Below, one piece after another: positions 30,337-36,753 of a stretch of DNA of 40,975 nucleotides. The position numbers and the translations under genes are program-made. Positions within the stretch are counted from its first letter, which is position 1; each line of letters begins with the position of its first letter. This DNA is from a virus: the IMG/VR virus record IMGVR_UViG_3300031576_000141, positions 1-40,975 of that record; one strand, 5' to 3'. The notes under the pieces were generated by a model that was not told the origin of the DNA, did not search any database, and worked only from the letters and a program-made list of their open reading frames with translations.

Positions 30337-30355
30337 GGTATGCGAAGAAAGTGCT
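30337..30355 (+). promoter_or_regulatory. Repeated 19-bp motif, copy 1
   Basis: GGTATGCGAAGAAAGTGCT here matches the copy at 31609-31627 at 18 of 19 positions. Both lie in intergenic DNA upstream of plus-strand early genes, which suggests a shared promoter or regulator site rather than coding sequence. Confidence 0.5.
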
Positions 30356-30516
30356 GGTCATCGGCGCCGATAACGCGTACCTTCGAGTCAGCAACAGACG
30401 GAGAGACTTCAATGACATTACCTCGTGTGCGCAGCGCCTGGTACGACCGGCGCGACGATCCGCAGCTTGAGGCTGGGATGGACGCCTGCCGCCGTAACTC
30501 AATGGAGGACTCTACG

Positions 30517-30960
30517 ATGTCGCTGACCTTGTATTCCGACGCCAACGCGTCGCATTCGCGCTTCGCGATCTGCGACCGCGACGGCAAGCCGCTTTGGTAC
30601 GGCCGCTTTTTCGACAACGATCGCGAATTCGACGGCGAACAGTCGAGCGGCGAAATGGCTGCGGCGAAGAAGGCCGTCTGGCTTGCCGGCAAGATCAAGG
30701 AAGCAATCGGCGCCGACTCGCTGCGCCTTACCTTGATGGTGGACGCGGAATGGCTCTGTTGGGCCAATGAAGCGCTCAAGCCCGACTGGAACGGCAAGAC
30801 CGGCGGCAAGGCGAAGTTTCTGGCATTCGCCGCCAAGAAGGCCGGCGTCGATCTCGACGTCCAGCACGTCCGCGGGGTGGACAACCCGGCCGATCCGTGG
30901 ACGACGGCCGCCGGCTTCAAGAAATGGAGCGACAACGACCTGGCCGCGCTCGCGGCCTGA
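30517..30960 (+). CDS. RNase H-fold protein, 147 aa
   Basis: A GGAGG site precedes ATG 30517. The sequence MSLTLYSDANASHSRFAICDRDG has the beta-hairpin start of RNase H with Asp8. It continues with EMAAAKKAVWLA (Glu46), LRLTLMVDAEWL (Asp76) and HVRGVDNPADPW (Asp126, the 'N.aD' motif). The four acidic residues fit the D-E-D-D metal site of RNase HI. It may remove RNA primers or process RNA-DNA hybrids in phage replication. An alternative in-frame start at 30412 adds 35 residues. Confidence 0.7.
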   Translation: MSLTLYSDANASHSRFAICDRDGKPLWYGRFFDNDREFDGEQSSGEMAAAKKAVWLAGKIKEAIGADSLRLTLMVDAEWLCWANEALKPDWNGKTGGKAKFLAFAAKKAGVDLDVQHVRGVDNPADPWTTAAGFKKWSDNDLAALAA

Positions 30961-30982
30961 GCAACCCAAAGGAGGACTCCAC

Positions 30983-31528
30983 ATGCATTACGAATTCACC
31001 TATTCGAGCGGCCGCCCCTCGCGCGTCTTCGACGATCTCGACGCATTTATCGCGGCGTTGCCTCGCCGCCGCACCGCCGACGCGGTGATCTGGGCCTACA
31101 CGCGGTGGGGCTCCTCGACTGGCCAATGCGTCGAGACGGCCGATGAAGCCCGCCGGGCCGCCGCGCGTATCAGCGAGACGTTGGCCAAGATCGCGGCCGA
31201 CGCCCGCCGGCCGAAGGTTTGGGCGGAGCACGCGCCGGAGCGCTTGGCCGACCACATGGCGACCCGCCCGCACGGTCACTGCCGCGCGGACTGGGCGGAG
31301 AAGCTGACGGATCCCGGCCTGGACGACCAGACGACCGTCGACGAAGAGGTCGCGCGGATCAAGCGCGACGATCCGCAGCGGATGCTGGAACACCGTAGCA
31401 GCCGGCCGGCCGGCTGCAATCGGCCGGACTGGGATCGGCGGATCGTGCTGCCGCCCGTCGGCGGTTACGACGCTTACAAGCGACTCGTCATGGACTCCGG
31501 CCGTCGCCAGGGTCGGACGTCGTACTGA
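30983..31528 (+). CDS. Hypothetical early protein, 181 aa
   Basis: The start ATG 30983 has the strong cassette AAAGGAGGACTCCAC. The protein has an N-terminal alpha/beta segment (MHYEFTYSSGRPSRVFDDLDAFIAALPRRRTADAVIWAY), a helical arginine/alanine-rich centre and a C-terminus with histidines and cysteines (PHGHCRADW, AGCNRPDW; both have 'C..DW'). The repeated C-x(1-2)-R-x-DW pattern may be a metal or protein contact. No family recognised. Confidence 0.6.
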   Translation: MHYEFTYSSGRPSRVFDDLDAFIAALPRRRTADAVIWAYTRWGSSTGQCVETADEARRAAARISETLAKIAADARRPKVWAEHAPERLADHMATRPHGHCRADWAEKLTDPGLDDQTTVDEEVARIKRDDPQRMLEHRSSRPAGCNRPDWDRRIVLPPVGGYDAYKRLVMDSGRRQGRTSY

Positions 31529-31569
31529 ACTCGCATGACCGCAGCCACATTCCAGATCGCGCTGCACCG

Positions 31570-31592
31570 CCTGGGTCTGACTCAGACCCAGG
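31570..31592. promoter_or_regulatory. Perfect 11-bp dyad with one central base
   Basis: CCTGGGTCTGA and TCAGACCCAGG flank a single C at 31581. The site is 42 bp after the upstream stop and 17 bp before the second copy of the 19-bp motif. In RNA it would fold as a 10-bp stem with a 3-nt loop but no U-tract follows, so an operator or pause/attenuation site is likelier than a simple terminator. Its centre contains GACTC, a GANTC site. Confidence 0.5.
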
Positions 31593-31608
31593 CGTCCGGT
31601 GCATGCCT

Positions 31609-31627
31609 GGTATGCGAAGATAGTGCT
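31609..31627 (+). promoter_or_regulatory. Repeated 19-bp motif, copy 2
   Basis: GGTATGCGAAGATAGTGCT differs by one base from the copy at 30337-30355. It lies between the perfect dyad and the start of the 31683 gene, so the two copies probably mark related promoters of the early operon. Confidence 0.5.
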
Positions 31628-31682
31628 ACAAACCGATATCGGAAAATGACATATTGAGGGTATCAACGAAGGAGGACTGATC

Positions 31683-31892
31683 ATGAGAATATCCATAGCC
31701 CGATCGACGCGGACGATTTTTCGCGGCGTGCAAAAGGTCGGCGAGATCGTGCCGGTCGACGGTTCATGGCAGGTTGTTTTGAACGGCAACGGCCGCCGGG
31801 CCGGCCTCGGGGCCGCGCATGGATGGAGGGCGGAATCGATCACTGATTTGGACCGAGTTTTGACGGATATCGAGCACGGATATCGAGCGTAG
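31683..31892 (+). CDS. Hypothetical early protein, 69 aa
   Basis: ATG 31683 follows AAGGAGGACTGATC, the strong early ribosome binding cassette. The product is small and basic (MRISIARSTRTIFRGVQKVGEIVPVDGSWQVVLNGNGRRAGLGAAHGW), then a short helix. It resembles a small beta domain but no family is recognised. Confidence 0.6.
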   Translation: MRISIARSTRTIFRGVQKVGEIVPVDGSWQVVLNGNGRRAGLGAAHGWRAESITDLDRVLTDIEHGYRA

Positions 31893-31939
31893 TGCTCAGC
31901 CGCCACAATTTGGTGCCCGTTCATCACGGCTGCTTTCCA

Positions 31940-31961
31940 GGGCGGGGCTGCGCTCCCGCCC
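31940..31961 (+). promoter_or_regulatory. GC-rich intergenic hairpin resembling the capsid terminator
   Basis: GGGCGGGG-CTGCGC-TCCCGCCC forms an 8-bp stem with a 6-nt loop (one G-T pair). It differs at two loop-side bases from the capsid terminator hairpin at 16092-16122. No T-tract follows, so it may act in RNA processing, stability or pausing before the next gene. Confidence 0.45.
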
Positions 31962-31987
31962 ACGTGAGCAACCCGAGGAGGACTGCC

Positions 31988-32185
31988 ATGAACGTCACCA
32001 TTGATCAATTGAAGGAGTGCCGCCGCCAGCGGGACGAACTGTTGGCAGCACTCGAGGAAATCATCAGCGTTCTACAACACCATTTTGTTGACGCGTGCGC
32101 CGCAAACAACAAGGTCGAACACGGCGCGCGCTACGCTTTGCAACGGGCCAGGGCCATCGTCGCCCACGCAGTGAAGGAGTTCTGA
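31988..32185 (+). CDS. Small helical early protein, 65 aa
   Basis: The cassette GAGGAGGACTGCC precedes ATG 31988. The product is helical and charged: MNVTIDQLKECRRQRDELLAALEEIISVLQHHF, then ARYALQRARAIVAHAVKEF. It may form a coiled-coil dimer. It lies one base before the start of the XRE regulator, so the two are co-expressed. Function unknown. Confidence 0.65.
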   Translation: MNVTIDQLKECRRQRDELLAALEEIISVLQHHFVDACAANNKVEHGARYALQRARAIVAHAVKEF

Positions 32186-32186
32186 A

Positions 32187-32405
32187 ATGACCCCCGACGA
32201 ACTGAAGTCCTGGCGCCACGCCCTCGGCTGGACGCAGGAGCGCGCCGCCCGCGAGGTCTGCATCTCCACCTCGCAATATCGCAACTGGGAACACGGCCGC
32301 ACGCCGATCAACCGACGGCACGTCGTCTTGATCAATCACGCCGGCGCGGCCGAAGCCGAGGCCCGCCGACGCTATTCCGGCGGCGGCAGTTCAAGCGCCG
32401 CTTGA
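32187..32405 (+). CDS. XRE-family helix-turn-helix regulator, 72 aa
   Basis: MTPDELKSWRHALGWTQERAAREVCISTSQYRNWEHGRTPI is a compact XRE helix-turn-helix at residues 3-42 ('lk.wR..lGwtQe.aA...g.s...y.nwE.G...i'). The protein probably represses early or lytic promoters. Its stop overlaps the convergent HNH gene by 34 bases. A 'GGAG'-type site (GTGAAGGAG) is present 12 bp upstream. Confidence 0.8.
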   Translation: MTPDELKSWRHALGWTQERAAREVCISTSQYRNWEHGRTPINRRHVVLINHAGAAEAEARRRYSGGGSSSAA

Positions 32406-32878
32406 GCCGCCGTCTCGGCAGCCGGAACGGCCGGCCGCAGCAGGTCGCCCTGGCCAACTTTTCGAGAGCGCCACCACGCGCTTTTGTGCATTCGGCTGTG
32501 ACAGCCCATGCACAACACCTCTAGATTCTCCGGCCGGTTGTCGCAATGATCTTCGTTCTTGTGGTGCACGCAGAGGCTCGCGGTTGCCGAGCATTTGATG
32601 CAGGCCGTCTTGCTCACCAAGCGGCGATACAGCGGGCTCGCCATCCCATGTCTGTAGCGGCCGTTCTCCGCGCCGCAACGACTTCGTGATCGGGACGCTA
32701 TTCCCAAGCGTCGCAAGGCTTTTTGCAACGCCGCTTGTGTCACGCCGTAGTGTGTTGCGACGCGCTCCTGTGACCAGCGCTCCGCATGATACAGCCGGAC
32801 AATCTCCGACTTCCGGGACATCCACAGAGCCGCCGACTGCTGCCTTCGTCGGATGTTTCCTGCTTGCTGCTTGTTCAT
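32372..32878 (-). CDS. HNH homing-type endonuclease, 168 aa
   Basis: An N-terminal helix-turn-helix (RLYHAERWSQERVATHYGVTQAALQKALRRLGI, about residues 28-60) binds DNA. The HNH domain at about 93-128 has CIKC, then LCVHHKNEDHCDNRPENLEVLCMGCHSRMH, with the two zinc-binding CxxC pairs and the catalytic HH and N residues. Such free-standing HNH proteins are homing endonucleases of phages. It interrupts a second methyltransferase gene: its ATG lies within the reading frame left from 33008. Expressed in the minus operon from 36.5 kb. Confidence 0.85.
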   Translation of the reverse strand: MNKQQAGNIRRRQQSAALWMSRKSEIVRLYHAERWSQERVATHYGVTQAALQKALRRLGIASRSRSRCGAENGRYRHGMASPLYRRLVSKTACIKCSATASLCVHHKNEDHCDNRPENLEVLCMGCHSRMHKSAWWRSRKVGQGDLLRPAVPAAETAAQAALELPPPE

Positions 32879-33008
32879 CCGGCGATGATAGACGATCCGT
32901 CATAACCGCGTCAAGCGCAACCGCGTCGATGCCGGCGCGGCCGGGCAGGATGTCGCGGCAGTCGCCGAGATGCAGCTCGACGCCGGGGAAGCGCTCGACC
33001 CGCGTCAT
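32879..33008 (-). pseudogene. 5' remnant of a second DNA methyltransferase
   Basis: A frame starting at ATG 33008, overlapping the methyltransferase stop (ATGA), reads MTRVERFPGVELHLGDCRDILPG, then GIDAVALDAVMTD. This is the start of an N4/N6 DNA methyltransferase ('l..gDc.dilp.l...DaVvTDPPY'). At 'VMTD', where PPY should follow, the similarity ends and the HNH gene begins. The rest of the methyltransferase is missing from the window. The stump likely records insertion of the endonuclease with deletion of the catalytic part. Confidence 0.6.
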
Positions 33009-34516
33009 GCGAGCAGCGGCGCGTCGGCGGTAATCCTGGACTCGGCCATGTTCGCGTAATCGTCGCTCAACTCGACCAGGATCGCGTCCCGCCCGAGCCG
33101 ATCGGCGACCAGGCCAACCGTGCCGCTCCCGCCGAAGGGATCGAGACAGACGCATGGCCGCACGCCGGCGCCGCACTCGCACGACGGCCGCCAGCCGAGC
33201 GTGATTGTCTCGGAGATATCTCGCCAATGGCCGACTCCGGTCGCGCCGATGCGTTGCGGCGTCCCGTCCGTGCTGCTGCCATGCCAGCTGCCCTGCAACG
33301 GTTCCCCGTCGCGGGTGCGAGTCGTTCTAGTCTCCCGCCGCCACGGCGCCCCGCACTTGGCGCAGGCGCCCTTGGCCGATGTGCCGGCCAGAATCAGCGG
33401 CTCGACAAGCCGCTCCGGAAACGTGGCGAAATGGGCGCCGGGAAAGGGCTGCGGCGGCACATCCAGCGCCAGCGGCTCGCCATCGGCATCTGAGATCAGC
33501 CCGAACGGCGCTTCGAGCGACTGGTAGAACAGATCGCTGTTCCGGAAGTTGCGGCCGTCAGCCTGCTGCTCCTTGCGGCCCATGCGATCCCAGCGATCGT
33601 TGAAGCCGGCATGCGGGCTGGCATGGCCGCGCTGCTTGTCCGGCCGGTTGTGCCGAACCGTGTCATGCGCGCCGGGTGCCGTGTCCCAGCCGGCCGGCTT
33701 GCGCCGCGCCAGGTTTTCCAGGGCATTGCGCGCCGATCGGTTGCCGCTGTGCGGATCCTTCGGCCCGCCGGTCTGCGTGTCGAAGCTCGCCTGCGAGATC
33801 CGCGCCACCGATGCGGTCGCCAGCGGCGATCTCACCGCGACATGATCGTAGAAATATCGCGCTGACTTCGTCAGAAGGAATACATGCTCCACCGCCGACG
33901 TGGGCCGGTCCTTGGCACTTTCAGGCATCGCCGAGCGCTTGACCCAGGGCAGCATCGCCCGCAGATACCAGCCGTCTGCTTGCAGCGCCATCGCCACACG
34001 CGCCGGCATCATCAGCAGATCCTTGGGCTTGGCGCCGAAGGCCCCCGCCGTCGAGAAGGGCTTATCCCTGAATGTCCGGTCGTCGTTGCCGGCGGCTTTG
34101 GTGTCTGCGGCACTGCGGCCGTTGGCCGTGGAGGCATAGGTATCGCCATAATTGAGCCACAGCACGCCATCATGGCGAAGGATTCGCTTCACCTCGCGGA
34201 AGACATCAACCAGGACGGCAATGTGCTCCTCAGCCGTCGCCTCAAGACCGATCTGCCGGTCGATACGCGTGGCGCCACAACGGTAACAATCGCCGGCCCA
34301 TCGGCCGGGATGCGTCTTGCTGTTGCTGTGATTGCGGGTTCGGCCGGCATCGTCAGGCGCGGCGTGCGAACAGGCCGCGTCGCCGCCTTCCCACTGTGCA
34401 GTCCCGTAATCCCTGAGCCCAAAATAGGGCGGAGAAGTGATCACGCACTGCACCGACTCCGCCGCCAGCGTCGGCAGCACGTCCCGCACGTCGCCGCGGA
34501 TCACTCTTGTTGCCAT
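33005..34516 (-). CDS. N4/N6 DNA methyltransferase (beta class), 503 aa
   Basis: MATRVIRGDVRDVLPTLAAESVQCVITSPPYFGLRDYG holds catalytic motif IV (TSPPY, residues 27-31). Near the C-terminus LDPFGGSGTVGLVADRLGRDAILVELS is the AdoMet-binding motif I (about residues 459-466), so the order is IV then I as in beta-class enzymes (CcrM/HinfI type). The large middle region carries possible zinc pairs (CYRCG, CAKCG) and a target recognition region. It would modify phage DNA against host restriction, or alter GANTC-type signals; specificity cannot be read. No paired restriction enzyme is visible, so it is an orphan. Confidence 0.9.
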   Translation of the reverse strand: MATRVIRGDVRDVLPTLAAESVQCVITSPPYFGLRDYGTAQWEGGDAACSHAAPDDAGRTRNHSNSKTHPGRWAGDCYRCGATRIDRQIGLEATAEEHIAVLVDVFREVKRILRHDGVLWLNYGDTYASTANGRSAADTKAAGNDDRTFRDKPFSTAGAFGAKPKDLLMMPARVAMALQADGWYLRAMLPWVKRSAMPESAKDRPTSAVEHVFLLTKSARYFYDHVAVRSPLATASVARISQASFDTQTGGPKDPHSGNRSARNALENLARRKPAGWDTAPGAHDTVRHNRPDKQRGHASPHAGFNDRWDRMGRKEQQADGRNFRNSDLFYQSLEAPFGLISDADGEPLALDVPPQPFPGAHFATFPERLVEPLILAGTSAKGACAKCGAPWRRETRTTRTRDGEPLQGSWHGSSTDGTPQRIGATGVGHWRDISETITLGWRPSCECGAGVRPCVCLDPFGGSGTVGLVADRLGRDAILVELSDDYANMAESRITADAPLLA

Positions 34517-34644
34517 CGCCGCGGCATCCCGTTCCACAGATCGGACTGGATGGAGAACCGCGCAGCATCCCGTCTGTCTGTCCTGAGCGGGACGATCTGG
34601 GTCTCGACAATGCCGCCGACCTCAGCCCATTTGGACCGCATCAT
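34501..34644 (-). CDS. Small hypothetical protein before the methyltransferase, 47 aa
   Basis: ATG 34644 gives MMRSKWAEVGGIVETQIVPLRTDRRD and a tryptophan-containing end (FSIQSDLWNGMPRRWQQE). It overlaps the methyltransferase start by 16 bases. The frame stays open upstream with protein-like sequence (CHERCPHIFLGPAPRLRRDF) but without a standard start. It fills an otherwise empty 230-bp gap in the operon. Function unknown. Confidence 0.4.
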   Translation of the reverse strand: MMRSKWAEVGGIVETQIVPLRTDRRDAARFSIQSDLWNGMPRRWQQE

Positions 34645-34748
34645 CGCAGCCAAGGCGCACGCCCCATCATCATCGGAAAAGTCCCGCCGCAGCCGCGGCG
34701 CCGGACCAAGGAATATGTGGGGGCATCTCTCATGACATTATTCCCGCG

Positions 34749-35249
34749 TCATACCGCGACCCGCGCCCGCAGCGGCACGCCGCGTGTCCCTAGGAACACG
34801 TGCACATCGCTCAGACACCGGCAGACCGTGATCGAGGCGCCGGCGAGATAGAGCCGATCATGAAACGCCTTCTGCGCCCGCGACAGGCCGCCGCGCCCGG
34901 CTTTCAGTTCGATGAAGATCACTTGGCCCCGCCAGATGATCATGATGTCCGGCATGCCGGCCTTTACGCCCATGCCCTTCAAGATGGCGCCGCGGGTCTT
35001 GCCGCCCCCGCCGTGCCCGATCGCCGTCCAGACCGCATCGGCCGGCAGGGCGACGTCCAGGTATTCGGCGACCGCCCGTTGCAGTTGCGCTTCGACATCG
35101 GCGCGGCGCGGCGGGCGCCTGCGCCCGATCACGGCGATCACCGCCAGAGCGTCTGCCCTGCTGCCCGTGCGTTCCAGCCGTCGAGATGCGGCAGACCACG
35201 GTACTGCCCGCGCGGCGGCGGCGATCTGGCGCTTGACGGCTGGCGTCAT
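34749..35249 (-). CDS. VRR-NUC domain nuclease, 166 aa
   Basis: The C-terminal half contains GMPDIMIIWRGQVIFIELKAGRGGLSRAQKAF. This is the VRR-NUC / PD-(D/E)XK signature: Asp in 'PDI', Glu and Lys in 'IELKA', with following 'S..Q'. These are small DNA nucleases, usually involved in junction or flap processing in phages. The N-terminal 50 residues are a separate helical region with SRRLERTGSRADALAVIAVI, a segment shared with the 196-aa neighbour (35407-35997). Starts at ATG 35249. Confidence 0.85.
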   Translation of the reverse strand: MTPAVKRQIAAAARAVPWSAASRRLERTGSRADALAVIAVIGRRRPPRRADVEAQLQRAVAEYLDVALPADAVWTAIGHGGGGKTRGAILKGMGVKAGMPDIMIIWRGQVIFIELKAGRGGLSRAQKAFHDRLYLAGASITVCRCLSDVHVFLGTRGVPLRARVAV

Positions 35250-35274
35250 CGTGATGCCTTTCGGGCCTGTCGCA

Positions 35275-35388
35275 CTATGCGGCGCTCATCAATGGCGTCT
35301 GGCCCCAATCCCATCGTGTCCCATTCCACCAAAGGACGGACCAGGATCGATAGCACCTAACCCAGTAGTATCCCGTCTTGCGCTTCAT
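35275..35388 (-). CDS. Tiny aromatic-rich protein, 37 aa
   Basis: ATG 35388 gives MKRKTGYYWVRCYRSWSVLW, then WNGTRWDWGQTPL. The spacing of aromatic residues matches tiny beta-sheet phage proteins ('GyYWVr....W.v..W....W...g') and resembles the 58-aa protein at 1251-1427. It lies between two minus-strand genes. Function unknown. Confidence 0.5.
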   Translation of the reverse strand: MKRKTGYYWVRCYRSWSVLWWNGTRWDWGQTPLMSAA

Positions 35389-35406
35389 CGCGGCTCTTCT
35401 GATCGC

Positions 35407-35997
35407 TTAGTCGGCGGCGGGCCGGACGCTACGCCGGCTATCATCTTTCCAGGATGACCACTTCATCGGGCCATAACAGGCTTCGACGGTTTGGCCTCCG
35501 TCTCCGATACCTTGCGGGTGTCTGCTTTCCACGCCGCCGCCGCCGACTAAGCGATCCACAAAGCCGGCCGGCGCTTCGCCATCGTCGGCAGCCGCGACGG
35601 CCGGAGTTTGACAGGGAGAGTTGCGGGCTGGCCCGGCGCCCGCCGCCGTTCCGTCGCCCGGAGACGTACCACCCAGCGACGAAAGCCGTTCCATCCGATA
35701 CTTGTCTTCCAGCAACCGTAATTCCATTGCCCCGTCATAATCGAGCTGGCCGACAGCAGCGCGGCACCTGAGCGCGAGCAATCGCATGTCTCGCATGTCT
35801 CGCGTGCGCTCTAGTTCCGCGATCACCGCCACCGCATCGGCAACACTGCCCGAACGTTCGAGTCGCCGTATCAGCCGGGCCAAGACCGGATGTCTGGCGC
35901 GATCGGCGCCCGTGCGCATCAGTGCCGCGCCAGTTCGGAGATCGCGAGCATCAAAGATACCGCCATGTTCGATCACGATCCCATCCGTAGATGGCAC
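35407..35997 (-). CDS. Hypothetical 196-aa protein sharing a segment with the nuclease
   Basis: The central part (LARLIRRLERSGSVADAVAVIAELERTRDMRDMRLLALRCRAAVG) resembles SRRLERTGSRADALAVIAVI in the adjacent VRR-NUC protein. The C-terminal half is glycine-rich and less structured. It may be a partner that uses the same interaction helix. Starts at ATG 35997. No catalytic motif recognised. Confidence 0.5.
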   Translation of the reverse strand: MPSTDGIVIEHGGIFDARDLRTGAALMRTGADRARHPVLARLIRRLERSGSVADAVAVIAELERTRDMRDMRLLALRCRAAVGQLDYDGAMELRLLEDKYRMERLSSLGGTSPGDGTAAGAGPARNSPCQTPAVAAADDGEAPAGFVDRLVGGGGVESRHPQGIGDGGQTVEACYGPMKWSSWKDDSRRSVRPAAD

Positions 35998-36027
35998 CCA
36001 CTATTCGGTTCTGGCATCCATTTCGCG

Positions 36028-36315
36028 CTAAAGCGTTCTTGAAGACTTCCATATCGCGTCACTTTTCCTCATTTCTTCGACGGCAACCAGCCAAGACAAG
36101 TAGCTGTCGCGCCGCGCCTCCTCGCTCGAAAGAAAGTCGCCGTCTTGAGCCGCTTGCGACTCTATGACGAGTGCCGAGGCCGGTCGATCAATGAGCGGCT
36201 CTTGGTGTGCTCCGTCGGACGGCGCGACGGCAGGAGGAACGGCCTCGGATCGGTTGGCGGCGAGCGCCGCGACGATGCACTGCCAGTCGGACGGAATGGC
36301 GCGGCACAGCATCAT
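36028..36315 (-). CDS. Hypothetical 95-aa protein
   Basis: ATG 36315 overlaps the stop of the Cro-like gene (ATGA). The sequence MMLCRAIPSDWQCIVAALAANRSEAVPPAVAPS and the C-terminal helix (DSYLSWLVAVEEMRKSDAIW) do not match a family I know. Coupled expression with the regulator suggests a role in early control or an accessory function. Confidence 0.5.
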   Translation of the reverse strand: MMLCRAIPSDWQCIVAALAANRSEAVPPAVAPSDGAHQEPLIDRPASALVIESQAAQDGDFLSSEEARRDSYLSWLVAVEEMRKSDAIWKSSRTL

Positions 36316-36506
36316 CTTGATGCCTGATCGAAATCTTCTGCCCGCACATTGCCGCGCGTCAGATCGGTGATTCGCCGCAGCACCGACAGACTGGGCAAGC
36401 GCCGCCCGGCCTTCAGCCGGTGTACGAAGGCGGTCGAGACGCCGAGTCGTTTCGCAAATGCGCGATCCGTCAGGTCGGCCTGGGCTAGATATACGGCGAG
36501 CTTCAT
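36312..36506 (-). CDS. Cro/CI-like helix-turn-helix regulator, 64 aa
   Basis: From ATG 36506 it reads MKLAVYLAQADLTDRAFAKRLGVSTAFVHRLKAGRRLPSLSVLRRI, an XRE-type helix-turn-helix filling most of the protein, as in Cro. The in-frame extension to 36557 lies inside the operator region and is unlikely. It is divergent from the 36754 operon, with two TTGCC-type operators between them. This is the classic layout of a lysis-lysogeny or early switch. Confidence 0.75.
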   Translation of the reverse strand: MKLAVYLAQADLTDRAFAKRLGVSTAFVHRLKAGRRLPSLSVLRRITDLTRGNVRAEDFDQASR

Positions 36507-36550
36507 GCCCCGCTCATTGCCGCAACGGCGACCCGGCGTCAAGAAAATAA

Positions 36551-36602
36551 TTGCCAAAGGGGCAAAATAGTTGTTGACAGCAGATTGCCCCTATGGCAAC
36601 GT
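36551..36602. promoter_or_regulatory. Operator pair and promoter between divergent regulators
   Basis: Two 15-bp dyads with arms TTGCC/GGCAA lie at 36551-36565 (TTGCCAAAGGGGCAA) and 36585-36599 (the same element in opposite orientation, one base different). A consensus TTGACA at 36574-36579 sits between them and points to the plus operon; a -10 box is weak (CAACGT at 36597). Binding at the two sites, 34 bp apart, would cover this promoter. The likely ligand is the Cro-like protein next door. Confidence 0.6.
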
Positions 36603-36685
36603 GCCATTGTCGCCTGCCGGGGTCTCCTTCTGACAGGCGGCGGGCGCCGCCGACGGCCTCGAACTGTCGGCAATGCCAGGAGACG

Positions 36686-36722
36686 GGACGGCGTTCGCGT
36701 CATCCCCCCGCGAACACCGTCC
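36686..36722 (+). promoter_or_regulatory. Long hairpin in the leader of the 36754 operon
   Basis: GGACGGCGTTCGCG (36686-36699) pairs with CGCGAACACCGTCC (36709-36722) with one mismatch and a 9-nt loop. GCCGAC/GTCGGC and GGCGGC/GCCGCC hairpins precede it at about 36637-36671. The leader between promoter and ATG is about 150 nt, long for this compact genome, so RNA-level control of the operon is plausible. Confidence 0.5.
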
Positions 36723-36753
36723 TGCCCTTGGAATTGAAACTGCGGAGGTCCCA

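Larger units (their letters stand above)
30076..30516. other. Divergent control region between replication and early operons
   Basis: This 441-bp stretch has no convincing gene. It separates the minus-strand replication genes from the plus-strand early operon. It holds two copies of a 30-bp hairpin element, a parS-like palindrome (30295-30310) and the first copy of a 19-bp repeated motif (30337-30355). A weak possible upstream start at 30412 (after GGAGAG) would extend the RNase H-like protein by 35 residues in frame. The combination suggests a promoter, origin or partition region. Confidence 0.55.
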
